Positions 1 to 13,509 of a stretch of 64,000 nucleotides of DNA are shown here, in pieces. This stretch comes from Sycon ciliatum (lineage: Eukaryota > Porifera > Calcarea > Leucosolenida > Sycettidae), in the NCBI RefSeq assembly GCF_964019385.1, contig NC_088646.1, positions 18,879,707 to 18,943,706 on the forward strand, written 5' to 3'. The first letter of the stretch is position 1, and the number at the start of each line of letters is the position of its first letter. The notes below the pieces were generated by a model. That model saw nothing but the letters and a program-made list of their open reading frames with translations, was not told the DNA's origin and searched no databases. The translations under genes and the position numbers were made by a program.

Positions 1-164
1 TGGGTCACAGAAATTGATAGTGTGAATGGGCCTTTAGATTGGCCTAGCCCCCTGGGTACTCAACTCTTGAGAACGTCTCAGTTGCGACAAGATTCCGATT
101 TTGTCAAGTTTCGCCCCATTTTCTGTGTACCAAACTTCACACGACACAATGTAGACCACTGCAC
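1..164. other. Intron of the PTIP-like gene at the window edge
   Basis: Follows the donor (CAG|GTGCAG on the minus strand) of the last visible PTIP exon. I see no convincing further exon before the edge. Confidence 0.5.
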
Positions 165-655
165 CTGCTCATAAATCGGTCCAGCCTGATACATGGCCAG
201 GACGTGTGTGCACTGCTGAGAGTACTCATCCAGGACAATACCACCACTGTCCATGACTACCTGCACGCAGAACATAGCACACACAGGAGCAACGTAAAAC
301 AACAACAACACAGACACACAAACACACACATGTGCACAAACACAAACACGGAGCCATATGCATGCATGCATACTTATGCACTCTCGACAATGCCAATGTT
401 CATAAGCTGAGTGTGCTGTGGGTGTGCTCCCGGAATTCACCCTGAAACATACTAGTACTAGTAGCATCAAGAGTACATAACCGCCATAGGGATATGTACT
501 CTTAATAGCACCCATGCATAGCAACTTCAAGCAAGTATCCTACCCGCTTCCACTGATCCAAGGTCGCCGCATCCATGTTCTGCTGGTAATCCGTGAAGAT
601 GAGGAAGGCACCTTTGAGCACATCTTTAGAAGCAGCAGCAGCAGCAGAAACAGCA

Positions 656-728
<73 letters not shown>

Positions 729-3700
729 GTCAGGAGCAGCAAAAAAAAGCCAACCGCGTAAGCACCATTACATTGTATTATCGTACAGGTGCGGCAAACC
801 TTGAGCTGAGCGACCACTCTAAAAGAGTTGACCTGTTTTCAGAGACGGGTAGTCTCAGGAATCAGACTGCTTCAACGTTATCATAAAGTCATGCATAACT
901 ACTTGTACTTGGCTTGAACAGCAGACGGAAATTTAAAGTCTGCACAGACACAGAAGCACGACTCGTGAAAGTCAGGCTTCTATACAGAATATACAGTAAA
1001 ACCTGGTTTAAGCGACCACCTCACGGTGCAAGCAAAAGCGGTCGTTAAAGCCAGGCGGTCTTTAGAACTGTGCGTGCATGGAAACACGGTCGTTAAGAGC
1101 AGGTGGTCGTTAAACCCAGGAATCGCTTACACCAGGTTTTACTGTACACGTCGAGAGTGCGGGTTCGCAAGCTCGTTGGCTCACAAGATGTGCAGCGATT
1201 ACGTCCAGCTAGCACCCAGGTGTGCGCATGCCCACGTGACAAGTTCACTGCAGGCCGTGCACACAGAAGCTGCGCTTCAAACTCAGGTGTGGACGAGAGA
1301 CAAATTCTCAGCTCTGCACAGCTAATACTGGGCGACAGCGATCGATCAGGTGGTAAGGCAGAATCACTGTCGTGTACGTGTAGCCAGTAGGTGAACAGTA
1401 GCAGTAGTACCTCGAAGTACATGAGTGACAGGGTTCGCAGCCAACCAAGCACACCAAATTCCAAACTTTTTCCAAACCTTCTCCAAATCATTTTTAAGAA
1501 TTTCCAAACCTAATCGTGCAGGAAAAATAAATTTTAAATCTCTTCTGAACGACAGCACAATGTTGTAAACTTTGGGATTCGTTGTGGTGCCTCACATGCT
1601 CGCAAAAAACCCAAGCACAGCATTTAGTTTACGGAGGAAGTAGTTTTCTATGCACGATGGGTTGGTCGTGAAGCACAGGTCTGACTGCGTAAGTGCAGTG
1701 ATGCAACTACTGCATAAACACACACTGCATTGGCCATCACAACAACTTTCAGCACGAACAATGTCACCAGTACTTGCACAGCACTGAAGTAAAATCCGCA
1801 CGGCCAAGTTACCACTCAATAGCTAAACAATTTTGTTACGAAACAAAACCTCGTGCGACACTTTCGGTGCGTGTACAACACTGTACTTTTTAAATCACTG
1901 AACATGTCAAGACACTTTGTGAGCAGAAACTGAAGATCACAAGAAATACATAATAATAATAACAGATCCACTGCAAGTACCTTTTGCGATGGCTTTGGTA
2001 GCTGCTGATTCCGGAGTCTGGACCGTAGTCTTGGCTGGCGGTGCTACTTCTGCCCCTCTCACTGAACCAGATGGGGTAACGGACTGTTTAGAGGCTGAGA
2101 CAGCTGCCTGCGACTGCGTTGGCTTGGGGTTAACGGTGCTGCTGCTGCCATCTTTACTGCTGTCGTGGGCTGCAGCAATCATAGTTGTTGGACTGACAAG
2201 CTTTGTAGGTGTGACGTCGACGGTAGTGGACGATAGGTGACGAGTATGCCGAGCATTGGACACCCTCTCATCTTGCTTGCTAATGGATAGGGCAAACCGT
2301 GGGTCCAGGAATGGTGGACTGTTTGACTGGCTGATGCCACCGCCGCTATTGTCAATCGACACAGCACCAGCAGCTAACATAGGATCGGGTGGCTGCAGCT
2401 GGTGCTGCATCATCGGAGATGGTGTTCTTGACACATACGCCGGGTTGTAGTTCCCTGCTTGTGCAGGCTCTACAGGTGTCGAGGAGAGCGGGGCAGAGAT
2501 GCACACCTCTGGCTTCACAATCACACTGGATGCCGCGCTGCCATCGCTCAAAGCCGACGGATCAATCGTGTCATCCATGTCAGCTGATGCGGCACCATCT
2601 GCCAATCCCTGGCTAACAGTAGGACCAGCGGCAAGCCGATAGTCATCCAGTGGTAAGAGCTTCCCTTCCTGGATGCTGTCCAGTACCCAGTCGGGCGTGA
2701 TGACTGCTATTTGGCCGTAACGCTTACAGGCGTGAATGAACTTGGCCTGGCCAGGTGTCGGGAAAAGGCAAAACAGAACAGAATGAAGACGAATCAGATG
2801 AACAGCAGGGCCATTACAAGAAAGGGCAATCATAGTCAATAGATGACTTGCACAAAGATCCGAGCCGCGAGTGAGACGGGGCAAGTGCACCCTGGGCCTG
2901 TGGCCTGTGCACCCAGGCTACACTGCGGGCACCCTACAGTACACCATGGTACACCGTCTGTAGTGTACTTTTTTTGTCAGCATGAATGAACGGTGCACGG
3001 CATGTACATGATGTACATGTACATGATCAGTACCGTCACTGTCTTCACGACTTCAGCAGCTCACGAGTCATGTGCACTTGTAGGGTTAGTGGAAGTTCAT
3101 GACTGTATATTATTATGTGAAGAGAAGCCAGGCGTCCAAACCAACCCAAAATACTCTTGCCATATTTTTCGGTGAAATAGTTATAAAAAAATTGTCTTAC
3201 TAAACAACAGTGAGCATAGAAGCAACCTCGATGCACCCAATAATATGGCATCCGGGAACAGCAAGTGTTGCACGAGGATCCCAAGAACACGTCAAGTTCC
3301 ATGCTACCCGCCGCCATCAAAAGAACGAAGGATAACTGTGCTAGCCTAGTTCATATTCAATGTAACGCTATCGGTACGGGATATAGGAGCCTGTTGGGAA
3401 GGCGTGGGTGAGCTGTTAAAATCTTGTACGGTTCGCACAGCACAACATACATGCAGCAGTTATTGCGACGGTTAACGTCGATGGACGAGAGTCATAAAGC
3501 ACAGTCCATGGGGGTTGACGTTTCTGGGCTTCCTTTCCGAAAGGAAATTTTTATTTCTTCTCTAATAAAGCAGAATCATGCTGATTATACCAGTCTGTTA
3601 TGAAGACAAGAAAGCAGCCATGGACATTGTGCCACACTAAAGGAACGACAGGTAAAAGATGAAGCACTTCATCTGAAAACTCAAGGACTATCCATAAATA

Positions 3701-6700
3701 CAGCAAATGATAATCCTAGCCTGGTAATGTCCAACTCCGTCATGTGAGCCATTCGGTGGGAAGCATAATGTTCGAAATGCTGAAATTTGAACAGTTGCAG
3801 GTGTGCTCGTCGCCACACAATGCCATCGCCAGTTCACATTCGAAATGTAGCCATTTTTACGCTTGTGTCCCTGTACACGGCATGGAAGGCTGAACAGATT
3901 CAACTCTTCCATCGCTTCCTGATCTGTACAGTAGTGCGGTCGCGTTCCCGTTCCCGACACTCACATCCGTCTCCGCTAACCAGCATCATGAGCACTCCAA
4001 TGGTTCCCGCCGCTCCTTCCGTATCATCCCAGCGCGCCCCGTCAAGATGTGAATTACTGTAGGCAACGGAGCCAGTGTATGATGAAGGCGAATGCACTGT
4101 TTGATGATGCTCCAACAAATCCTTTCACCGTTGTATGGAATTTGTAAGAAGAGTAGTGGCTCAACTGTAGGTCCAACGCAGAAGGTACCTCACAGCGCAG
4201 TTATGTTACGTCCACAATAATGAACATACTCAGCAGACTGTGATGTGTATCAGACACACTCTGGCATTATTCGTTCCACATTCTCCCAGGAGGAGATGAA
4301 ATGTAGTTCAATCATGTCTTCAGTACATGGGGTACCGTTGCCTCGTTGCAACTAAACAGGTATGCAAGTTACTTTCCCATGAGACCCAGCCGGAGCAGCA
4401 TCGTCGTCATTACCAGCTAATCATGAAGAGGTATAATGTGACTTTCCACCACTCCCTGATTCAATCATAGTTTGCGAGCCTGCGCCAAACTGCTTTCTCA
4501 CTAGAGCCAGGCATCGGATACATATGGCTTCAGTAAGGTTTACAATGCTATGTCTCTGGCCTAGATCCAAGCCTAGATACAGCTGCTCAGAGTAAGGGCT
4601 GATGAAATGTTCATATCGGAACAAGTGAGACTTCAACAGTAGCTAGTACACATCAGGCCTGAGGACTTCGCAGCGTTTCTCCAGCACACTTGTTCTCTCC
4701 CTCAACTCAGATACTACTTGAAGTACTACTAAAGGCCATCTGGCTCTCATACTCAGTCCTTCCACCCTTCATTTTCGTGGTTTAGGCTTCCACTCGTCAC
4801 TCGGCAGGTTCCTGGCCTCTCCGCAGTCTGTCCTCAGGAGAGGGTCGCTCTGGAGCTAGTGCAGCCGATTGAAAGGGAATCGAGTTCTTTCTCAGACGTC
4901 CACAAACTTTCGTTGTGCTTGACTTCGCTTCCACTGCGGGAAAGTAGTCACACTTCAGGACCACGACGTGCTTGTTGCAGCCTACACCAATGATACTAAA
5001 ATAAATATTCCCTCATTTTTCTGCCTCCCGCCCGGCCGGCTCGGAAAGGAACGTATGGAATGGGAGCCTCAGTTCCATCTCTCGTCTGCTAGTTCATTCA
5101 GGAGCGCAGCAGCGCTTCGGCATGACGATACAAGTCGAATCAAAACAACTCTACTCTCTAGCCAAAAAAACTAGCTCAGTGTTCGTCAGGCAAAAAGCGA
5201 AACTTCGAAAGTCACGAACTCAAAAGGTGGGGAAGTCAGAGTCAGAAGGTCCACTTGCCCCGTCTCGAACCCAGACAATCTTTGTGCAAGTCATCTATTC
5301 GGAGTGCAGGACATGGAGGTGCTGAGACACTTTGTTCCACTAAACTCGATATGGTATGGACGGTGCTCGTTTCCTCTTCCTCAACTCCACATACAGGTTG
5401 CAAATACAAAGAGAGGCCACTTACAAAAAGACACCAGTTTTAAAACCAATACTTTGTTTTTAGTGAGAGTCGTGGGGAAAGAGCAAGCTTGCTCTAGACC
5501 ACTTTCCACTATATTCTCTCTACTTTTAGAATGTACTTGTAACAAGGTGCCTAGTAGTCTAAGTCAATACTGATGCTGGGTAGCTGCTAGGGACTTACAC
5601 CGGTGGGTTCAGGGATAAGCAAGTGTGTACAGGCACTGTCCAGCTGGAGTTTCATACGGCCGCCATGATACGTCAGCATTCCCCACAGATGCAGGCGGTC
5701 CTGCCTAGACATCTGAACAAACAAAACAACAAGTCAGTCGTGCAATTTTGGATCAACTTTGGTGCAATTTGCCAAGGTACAGCAGCACTTAATCAAAGTG
5801 GTGCATGCCAGAAAGAACAAGGATCATGGCATGGTTTGGTTTTTCAAGGCTTTAGAATCTGACGGAAGTGTAAAGTCTGATGTAATGAATATCCTGTCTC
5901 TAAGAAATCACCTATCATAATTCAATGGTAATGCTGTTTTCTCCAGAAACTTGCGATTCTGCAACTGCATTGCTCTCCAGGATTTCAACGGAAATTCATG
6001 CTATCAAAGATAGTGAGTGGGCGGAAAAAAAAAATGCCAACCCAACGATAGTTCACACTCTTTCGGTCGAAAACTTGACAGTTGAGCAGCTGTCATGTTC
6101 TGCGAATATCAATTTAATTTTTTATCTTTCTTGCCGATCGTGCAGTCAACATCTCGTGCTATTGCACTGGCTTCACTTACCTAGCGATCGCTAGTTTACT
6201 TTTCCGCAATTTGACTGTAGGTTTACCAGCAATTAATGCTGCTTTATTTAGCATTTCCCCATAATAGTTGTACTTGGTCCGGCTCATCGCAATTGTCGCT
6301 TATCTTTCGCCACTAAGAACAGGAGTTTTTTTACCGCTCTGTGAAATTTCCAACAGGCATAGTGAGGAAGCATGATACATGAATACTCTCCGCCACAAGA
6401 AAAAAATGTCAGCAATGGAATCAGGTGAAGCGAGTCGAAGAAAGGAAGCAAGGTAAGCAAAATGCACGAAATAAATCAGCGAAGGAGCGCGTTCTTGCAC
6501 TCACACTAGTAATACATGTCCAGAGTTCACTCAACTGCATCTCTCGAGCTGCGCCGTTACATGACTCGTCATGAGCTGACATTTGCTGGTGTCTAGCTGC
6601 TGGCGTAGACTAGTAGAGTATCTCTTGCGTTCTCAGCCTGTCGTATGGCAGCAATGGGAAGTAGACAATCATAGAGTTCTGGCAGGACTTTATGGCTGAA

Positions 6701-9700
6701 TCAAGGCCGAGTGCATACGGCCAAGGGCGCAGGCCAAGGCGCGTAGCGCCGAGGCCTGCGCCCGCGGCCGTGCGCACGAGGCCTTGATGAAGGCGGAAAG
6801 TCCTGCCAGAACTCTATGATCGTGTTTCAGGTTTCCACTTACATCCTTTGAGCCGCGTAGACGGTATAACTATAAGCGCGATACCACATAGCCGGGTGGA
6901 GGTTGGGGACGTGGTGGCTAGACCTGTTGCCTTTTTTCTTTGCTCAATGCTCAAGTCAAGAACAAGTAGGTTGGTCGGGGACGTGGTGGCTACACTATCA
7001 CTCCTTTGCTGACACGCGATGATCTTATCAATTTTCGCTTACATCAGTACATGAAGGCCTCGTGCGTAGATCTACTGTGCTACGCGCCTTGGCCAGCGCC
7101 CGGGCCTTGGGCCTGCCTGGCCGTACGCTCATCGGAGTCATGGTCATGTTTTCACTGGCATTCTTTGAAACTGTATATAAGCGCGATACCACCTAGGGGT
7201 GGAGGTCGGGGACGTGGTGGCTGGATCTATCGCTTTTTAGAAGAAGTAGTTGCAGAATTGCCAAAGCTCATGCGTACGGCCGCGGGCGCAGGCCTCGGCG
7301 CTACGCGCCTTGGCCTGCGCCCTTGGCCTTGATTCATGGTCAGGTTTCACTTGCGAACTGTATATAAGCGCGACACCACCTAGGGGTGGAGGTCGGGGAC
7401 GTGGTGGACGGATCTCTTGCCATTTTTTCCAATTATTTACTCCTCAGGTTAAGTCGTCCTTTGATGCTCGTACTCGTAGACTGTATATAAGCGCGATACC
7501 ACCTAGGGGTGGAGGTCGGGGAAGTGGTGGCAAGAACTCTTGCCATTTTTCCCTTGGCCTTGAAGAAGATCTCTTGCCATTTTTTCCAATTATTTACTCC
7601 TCAGGTTAAGTCGTCCTTTGATGCTCGTACTCGTAGACTGTATGTAAGCGCGATACCACCTAGGGGTGGAGGTCGGGGAAGTGGTGGCAAGAACTCTTGC
7701 CATTTTTCCCTTGGCCTTGAAGAAGAAGAATGTTTTGAATTGTTTTCAGGTTGTAGCTGTTTAGTTTTGTCACTCCTTTACTGACACGCGTACAAACCTG
7801 TTGTCAACATCGCCATTAGCTTGTAGAATACTGGATTGCTTACTACATGTAGCCACCTTTGCTACCTTACATCATAGTACTTGTATTGGAAAGGCTTCCT
7901 GTCTGAAGCCTTTCCATACTGGTACTCGATGTTCCAGTTTTGTGACACGAGAATGGCACGAGAATTAGTGTACCGCTGAGTGTACCGCTATACACGTGGT
8001 CGACACGTAGTCGACACTTTGTTGATACTTTTTTGACACGTGACCCCGTCAACGGTCTGCTTTGTGCCAATGCCACTCAGTAAACGCCGATGTCGCGCAC
8101 GACAAAGACGACTATCCCGTACGCGAAATAGTTGAGAACTGCATGACGTGGACCTGACGGCAAGGACAACTGCGAGGAGGCCCCTTTCGGTACCCCTGAC
8201 GGGAAGGAGAACTGCAGAAGTCGACGAAGTCGAACGAGGAGGCCCCTTTTCCGTACCCCATACTGCAAAGTGCCATTGATGGATACCTTTCGCACCTGGA
8301 ACGACCCCTTAAACGCTGTCGCGGCGACTATCCCGTACGCGAAATAGTTGAGAACTGCTGACGTGGACCTTTTGCACCTGGAACGGCCCCGTAAACGCTG
8401 TCGTGTCGGCGGGGTGAATGTACAGGGTACTAGGGTGAAAAGAATTGCTGCAAAGACGTCCCCTCTACTAGGCTCTAGGCCTTTGCCTTTGGAGACATCG
8501 TCGGCGAACTGAATGCGCAGGGCGAAAATAATTGCTGCAAAGACGTCCGCTCTAGGCCTTTGGAGGCATCGTGGGAACTCCTTCCGGTACTGTACAAACT
8601 GCTGACGTGGCCGTGGACATGTACATGGAGAGTCATGGTGGGACTTCATGTACATGGATACATGGTGGGAATTCCTTCCGGCACCCCCGTACCGCAAAGC
8701 CAACGGTGGGGAAGGAGAAGTGCAGACGTGCAGGAAGACGAACGAGGAGGAACCAGGACGAGCGAGCAATGGCAGGACTAACTGGACCGTAAGTAATAGC
8801 TGAATTGTGCATGACAACTTGACATCCATGCGGCACTCGCCACTGCATATTTCTTGTCCACTAACAATGTCTCTCCTCTGCCCCCTGTGTGTCCACGGCC
8901 CTGTTTCTGAATTGGCCCGATGAATCGAATGTCTTCCGCAACTGGAACGGCCCCGTGAACGCTGTCGCGTCGGCGACTGAATGCGCAGGAGGGAAAATAT
9001 TGCTGCGAAGACGTCTCCTCTAGACGACGGTAAGGCACCCGATTGATATGTTGCCAGTGTGTGCCAGGGTATCGCGCGATGGTGCATGAGGAATGATGAA
9101 GGGTACGGTGGGACTGTAGACCTGTTACCTTCTACTAACACGTTATCAGGTGGAGAGTGTCTTGTACTCACGTTATCAGGTCGAGAGCGTATTGTAGTCA
9201 CTCTCTCTATTCCTGTACTTCATTACGTTTAAGGTGTACGTATAACTTCTCAAAAAAATGTAATGGTCTACAGTCGTGTCGGAAGGGTACGGTGGGACTG
9301 TAGACATGTTACCTTCTAACACGTTATCAGGTGGAGAGTGTCTTGTACTCACGTTATCACTATTATCAGGTCGAGAGCGTATTGTAGTCACTCTCTCTAT
9401 TCCTGTACTTCATTACGTTTCAGGTGTACGTATAACTTTTCCAAAAAAAATTTAATGGTTCACGTCTTCAGATAGAGAGCGTATTGCACCCACTGTCTAG
9501 TCTCTGTAGTGCATTGAGATTTTGTTGATCGAACATGAAATGGATACACAGACAAAGCCAGACAAAGTACATGGCGAGATGTCGCCAGAAGAACGTCTTC
9601 AGGTAGAGAGCGTATTGCACCCACTGTCTAGTCGATTTTGTGGATCGCACATGAAATGGATACCCAGACAAAGCAGGCCAAGTACATGAGAGAGTGGACG

Positions 9701-12700
9701 ATGTGCAGATCGACACGGCCTGCGGGTACTTCATTAAAGTTACCCGTGACATAACTAGGATAAAAGTTAATCACTGCAAAAACATTGCCAAGTATGTGAG
9801 CACTTTGGACTTGACAGAAGAGTGCACGGGCGACGTTGACAAAACATACCGCGGTGACTGTCACTATCATGACAGCAGGGCACATCGCACGCAGCATCGC
9901 AGATCGTGTCGAATTGCGCATCATAATAATTATTGCAAAATTGCTCCTGTGCATGCAAGTGGATTTCATTGCACTTCTCAGTTTGGGAAATGCTCGATTA
10001 TGACAATTCTCCGTGTGAGTGCACTAGCCCTGAACAGACATGTAGGTGAACCGTTTGTGGTGTCTCATAGCCTACCTCACGACCTTCTGCTTTCTTTCTT
10101 CATCACTTGTATCTTGCAGGTATATCATCCCGTGACGACCACATTGAAGTCTGAATTTGAAGTGCGAAGATGCTTCAGCAACCACATCGTACTTTTCCAT
10201 TGCTTTCATTGTGCTTCTACTGTGCATGTGTGTAACTTGTGGGGTAAACATGTGATGACATTGTATGCTGGCGACACGGTCAGATGTTCATGCGTCTAAC
10301 GTACACATGCATGTTATGCATTGAAAAGGGTTTGCCACTTGCGATCCTGGGACGAGTATCAGGTCCGCTTTGTCCTGTGTGGGCTGTATCAGATTGCTGT
10401 TCACTTCTCTATCTGTTGGATATGTGACTTTCTGCAAGTTTCTGGTGTATGATGGCCACGTCCTTGCTTGTCACTTTGTATGATATTACATTCTGTATTC
10501 GCTGCTTCCATGGCATGGTCTGCAAACTGCAATCCTTGGGCAAATGTCATGTTTGCTATGTTGTGCTTTGGCCGTCAGCTTGTCTACACGCTGTAGTTGA
10601 ATTATTTTTGTTTCACAACTGACTTCCTCAAGTACGGTGGCCACTGCTTTGCATGGCATTATACATGAAGAATTTCCTGTTTGTGTCGTGTGCATGTGCG
10701 TATGTGTGCGTGGCCACGTGTGTGTGCCGTGTGCATACACATGTTTGTGTATCTGTGTGCGGGGTAGCGAGGCGGGGAGGGCTGGTATGTATCAGTGTGT
10801 TATTGCAGTCGCATGGCTACATACAGTACATTGCGTGCGTGGTCATCATGTATTTGTTTACCTTCGGGGTTGGGGTGGGGAGGGAACGGAAAAAGAGCTG
10901 AAATTATCCATATAAAAATCGCTCTGTGAGCGGTTCTGAAAAACCTTTACTGGTACTGCCCCGTCGTAAAAGTAAGAAATCAGAACTGGCCCATTGTCCC
11001 CCCAAATGCGAACTGATCCACCTAAATCGCGAATGACGGGACCCGAACGCACCAGTAGCACGAGGTTCCTACCTGTGGATGCAGATGGGGACGTTGGTCC
11101 AGACCATAGGCCATGTACTGTACTAGCGGTAGGCTTCCCTATCAAAATAATAAATTCTACTACTAATACTGGTATACCCTATGATAATTGCCGTGATCCT
11201 GTGCCCTCCCGACCTCGTGCTACTGGTGCGTTCGGGTCCCGTCATTCGCGATTTAGGTGGATCAGTTCGCATTTGGGGGGACAATGGGCCAGTTCTGATT
11301 TCTTACTTTTACGACGGGGCAGTACCAGTAAAGGTTTTTCAGAACCGCTCACAGAGCGATTTTTATATGGATATATTTATTACATCAATGAACAGAACTG
11401 AGCATGAGGTCATGTCTACGGTACGGGCAAGGTCCTGAGATGAACTGAGATGGCAACGGAAAACTGACGCAGACCCCTGCACTGTAGAGCTAGGCTGACA
11501 GCGTGCGGGCCTTTATCGGCTCATCAAGGCCACCGCGGGAACGTCGCTCATTGGCTACAACCATGGAAACGGCACTGTAAAAACCTGAAAGGAACAGTTG
11601 TGGCTGTCACTTCGGTGCTTGAAGGAACTGTGGGCAGTGTGACCTGTGTGTCACTACAGTGTGTTTCAACAAAGCCTTCGAATAAGGCATACAGGCCCCT
11701 CCAGACAGGTGTCATACGCTCCGCTGGATACACTGGCCACAACTCTTGTAATGCGGCTGCTAGGTCCACCAAGAGAAGGAACAACCAACACGTCGGCCGG
11801 GCGCATCGCATCAAAAACACCTTTCTTCTTCAGCATGACGCTCATACTCCTCTGCCGTGCACGCGTGCCTGTCACGCTCTCCAGGCCAGGATGTCAGTTG
11901 CCCCTGCTACAGTTCCGGTCTTGGGGTCGCTGCGCTTGGCTTAGTTTTGGCAACACAGACAGTGAATGGCCAGATTCCCACTTCCCAAAAAAGTCGAATA
12001 CAGTCGTCCCTCTCTAATCCGGCACTTGTTTATCCGGAACCCTTGCCAACCGGCGCACTTTCTGACGAAACCGATTTTTTTCGTTCAATTCCTACATCTT
12101 AATCCGGCACTTGAATTCCGCCTCCGGCAGTGACTTTTTGAAACGAATCGCTCAAACTGCACGTAGTTTGATTTCATAATCCGCCAGTCGTAAATCGCGT
12201 ACCGTACAGGTGCACTCCTTGCCAGGCCAGGCTAGGCCAGTCTGGTCAATGTTGTCCAGGAGACAACGGCAGTCAACCATACTTTCTTATTTTAGCAAGG
12301 AGTAGTGTCCTGCTAATTTTCAGGTGTGTGTGTGTGTGCGTGTGTGTGCAAGAGTACATGTGAACATGTTCTCTGTTTTACTTTATCACTTTATTACTGT
12401 GTATATTCCCGGAGAACAATTGAGAATATAAAGCCGTGCACCAAATACTTGGGTCGACACGGAAAAACCCTGCGTTTTGACGTACATATGATACATGCAT
12501 GAGTAGGGCTGGGTCAGAGGGCAGGATTTCTTAATCCAGCACCCTCGTTAATCCAGCAGAAAACGCCGTAGCAAAAGGTGCCGGATTAGAGAGGGACGAC
12601 TGTACATCGCGATTCAAAGCGCTAGTCGCGATCATTTTTTCTTTGGTGCCTCCTTTGATCTTGCCATCACGACCTCCCAAGCAAAAGTAAGTTAGATATC

Positions 12701-13478
12701 GTGAGTGGACTGGGTTTTAAATGTCAAAAAGTGCGTGGGGATAAGCGACAATTGCGATGAGCCGGACCAAGTAATATTTCCCTGCAGGTTTCTAACGGGA
12801 CAAAAAAAAGCAATGCACATACAAGTACACATACCTGCGACGGACAAGCCACAATCCCAGAAAAGAGCTGTGTCGTTGAGACCAAATATGGTGCACATCT
12901 TGGGAACATAACGGTCAAGGACAGCCACGGCACTATTGACAAAAGGTGAGTGAAATAACGGCTCGTGCTTCGCGGCAGCCATGCTTTTCTTGCCAAGACG
13001 CAATTACAGTCAGGCTGTTGCAGACTAAGACGACGGAATAAACAGGACACTGTTAGTGTGATGTCCATTGCCATAATCTCACCTAGCAGCACAACAAAGC
13101 AGTTTGCAATTGCCTTCCCCACCATATCTTACTTTAACAGCACTACCAGGTCCTTATCGCGGCCAAGTTGACCTACATGTACATGTAGAGGCGGCTGAAA
13201 TTGTGCCGCCATCGGGGAGACTCGAATCCACGTGCACACATTGTCAGTGACTTATCACAAGTCAGTCAGCTATTACTTGATCAACTCGCTTCCCCGCGGT
13301 CACAGAATTACACCTAAGAATCCCAAACTATAGGGTCATAGGTGACATGGCATCGCCGACCCAAACACCTGTCCACAAACACACGTGCACACGGGAGCAA
13401 GACTAAGAGGATACGGGAGAAGAGTACTGCAAGCAGATGATGCCTTGACCCAATTCACCTGCACAGGATGAAAGAAAA

Positions 13479-13509
<31 letters not shown>

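Noticed and set aside
7006..7784. Gly/Arg-rich open frames with a PPRGGGRGRGG repeat
   Set aside because: They look RGG-box-like, but the frames shift between repeat units and the array is intronic to PTIP on the opposite strand.
8077..9201. 374-codon open frame on the minus strand
   Set aside because: The peptide repeats because the DNA is a diverged direct repeat; no domain is recognised and it sits in a PTIP intron.
9098..9680. Possible CRISPR-like array of direct repeats
   Set aside because: Only two copies of each unit, no short repeat-spacer rhythm, and the window is eukaryotic.
9694..10299. 201-codon open frame on the plus strand
   Set aside because: No recognisable domain, erratic composition (Cys/His-rich), antisense within a PTIP intron and adjoining repeats.
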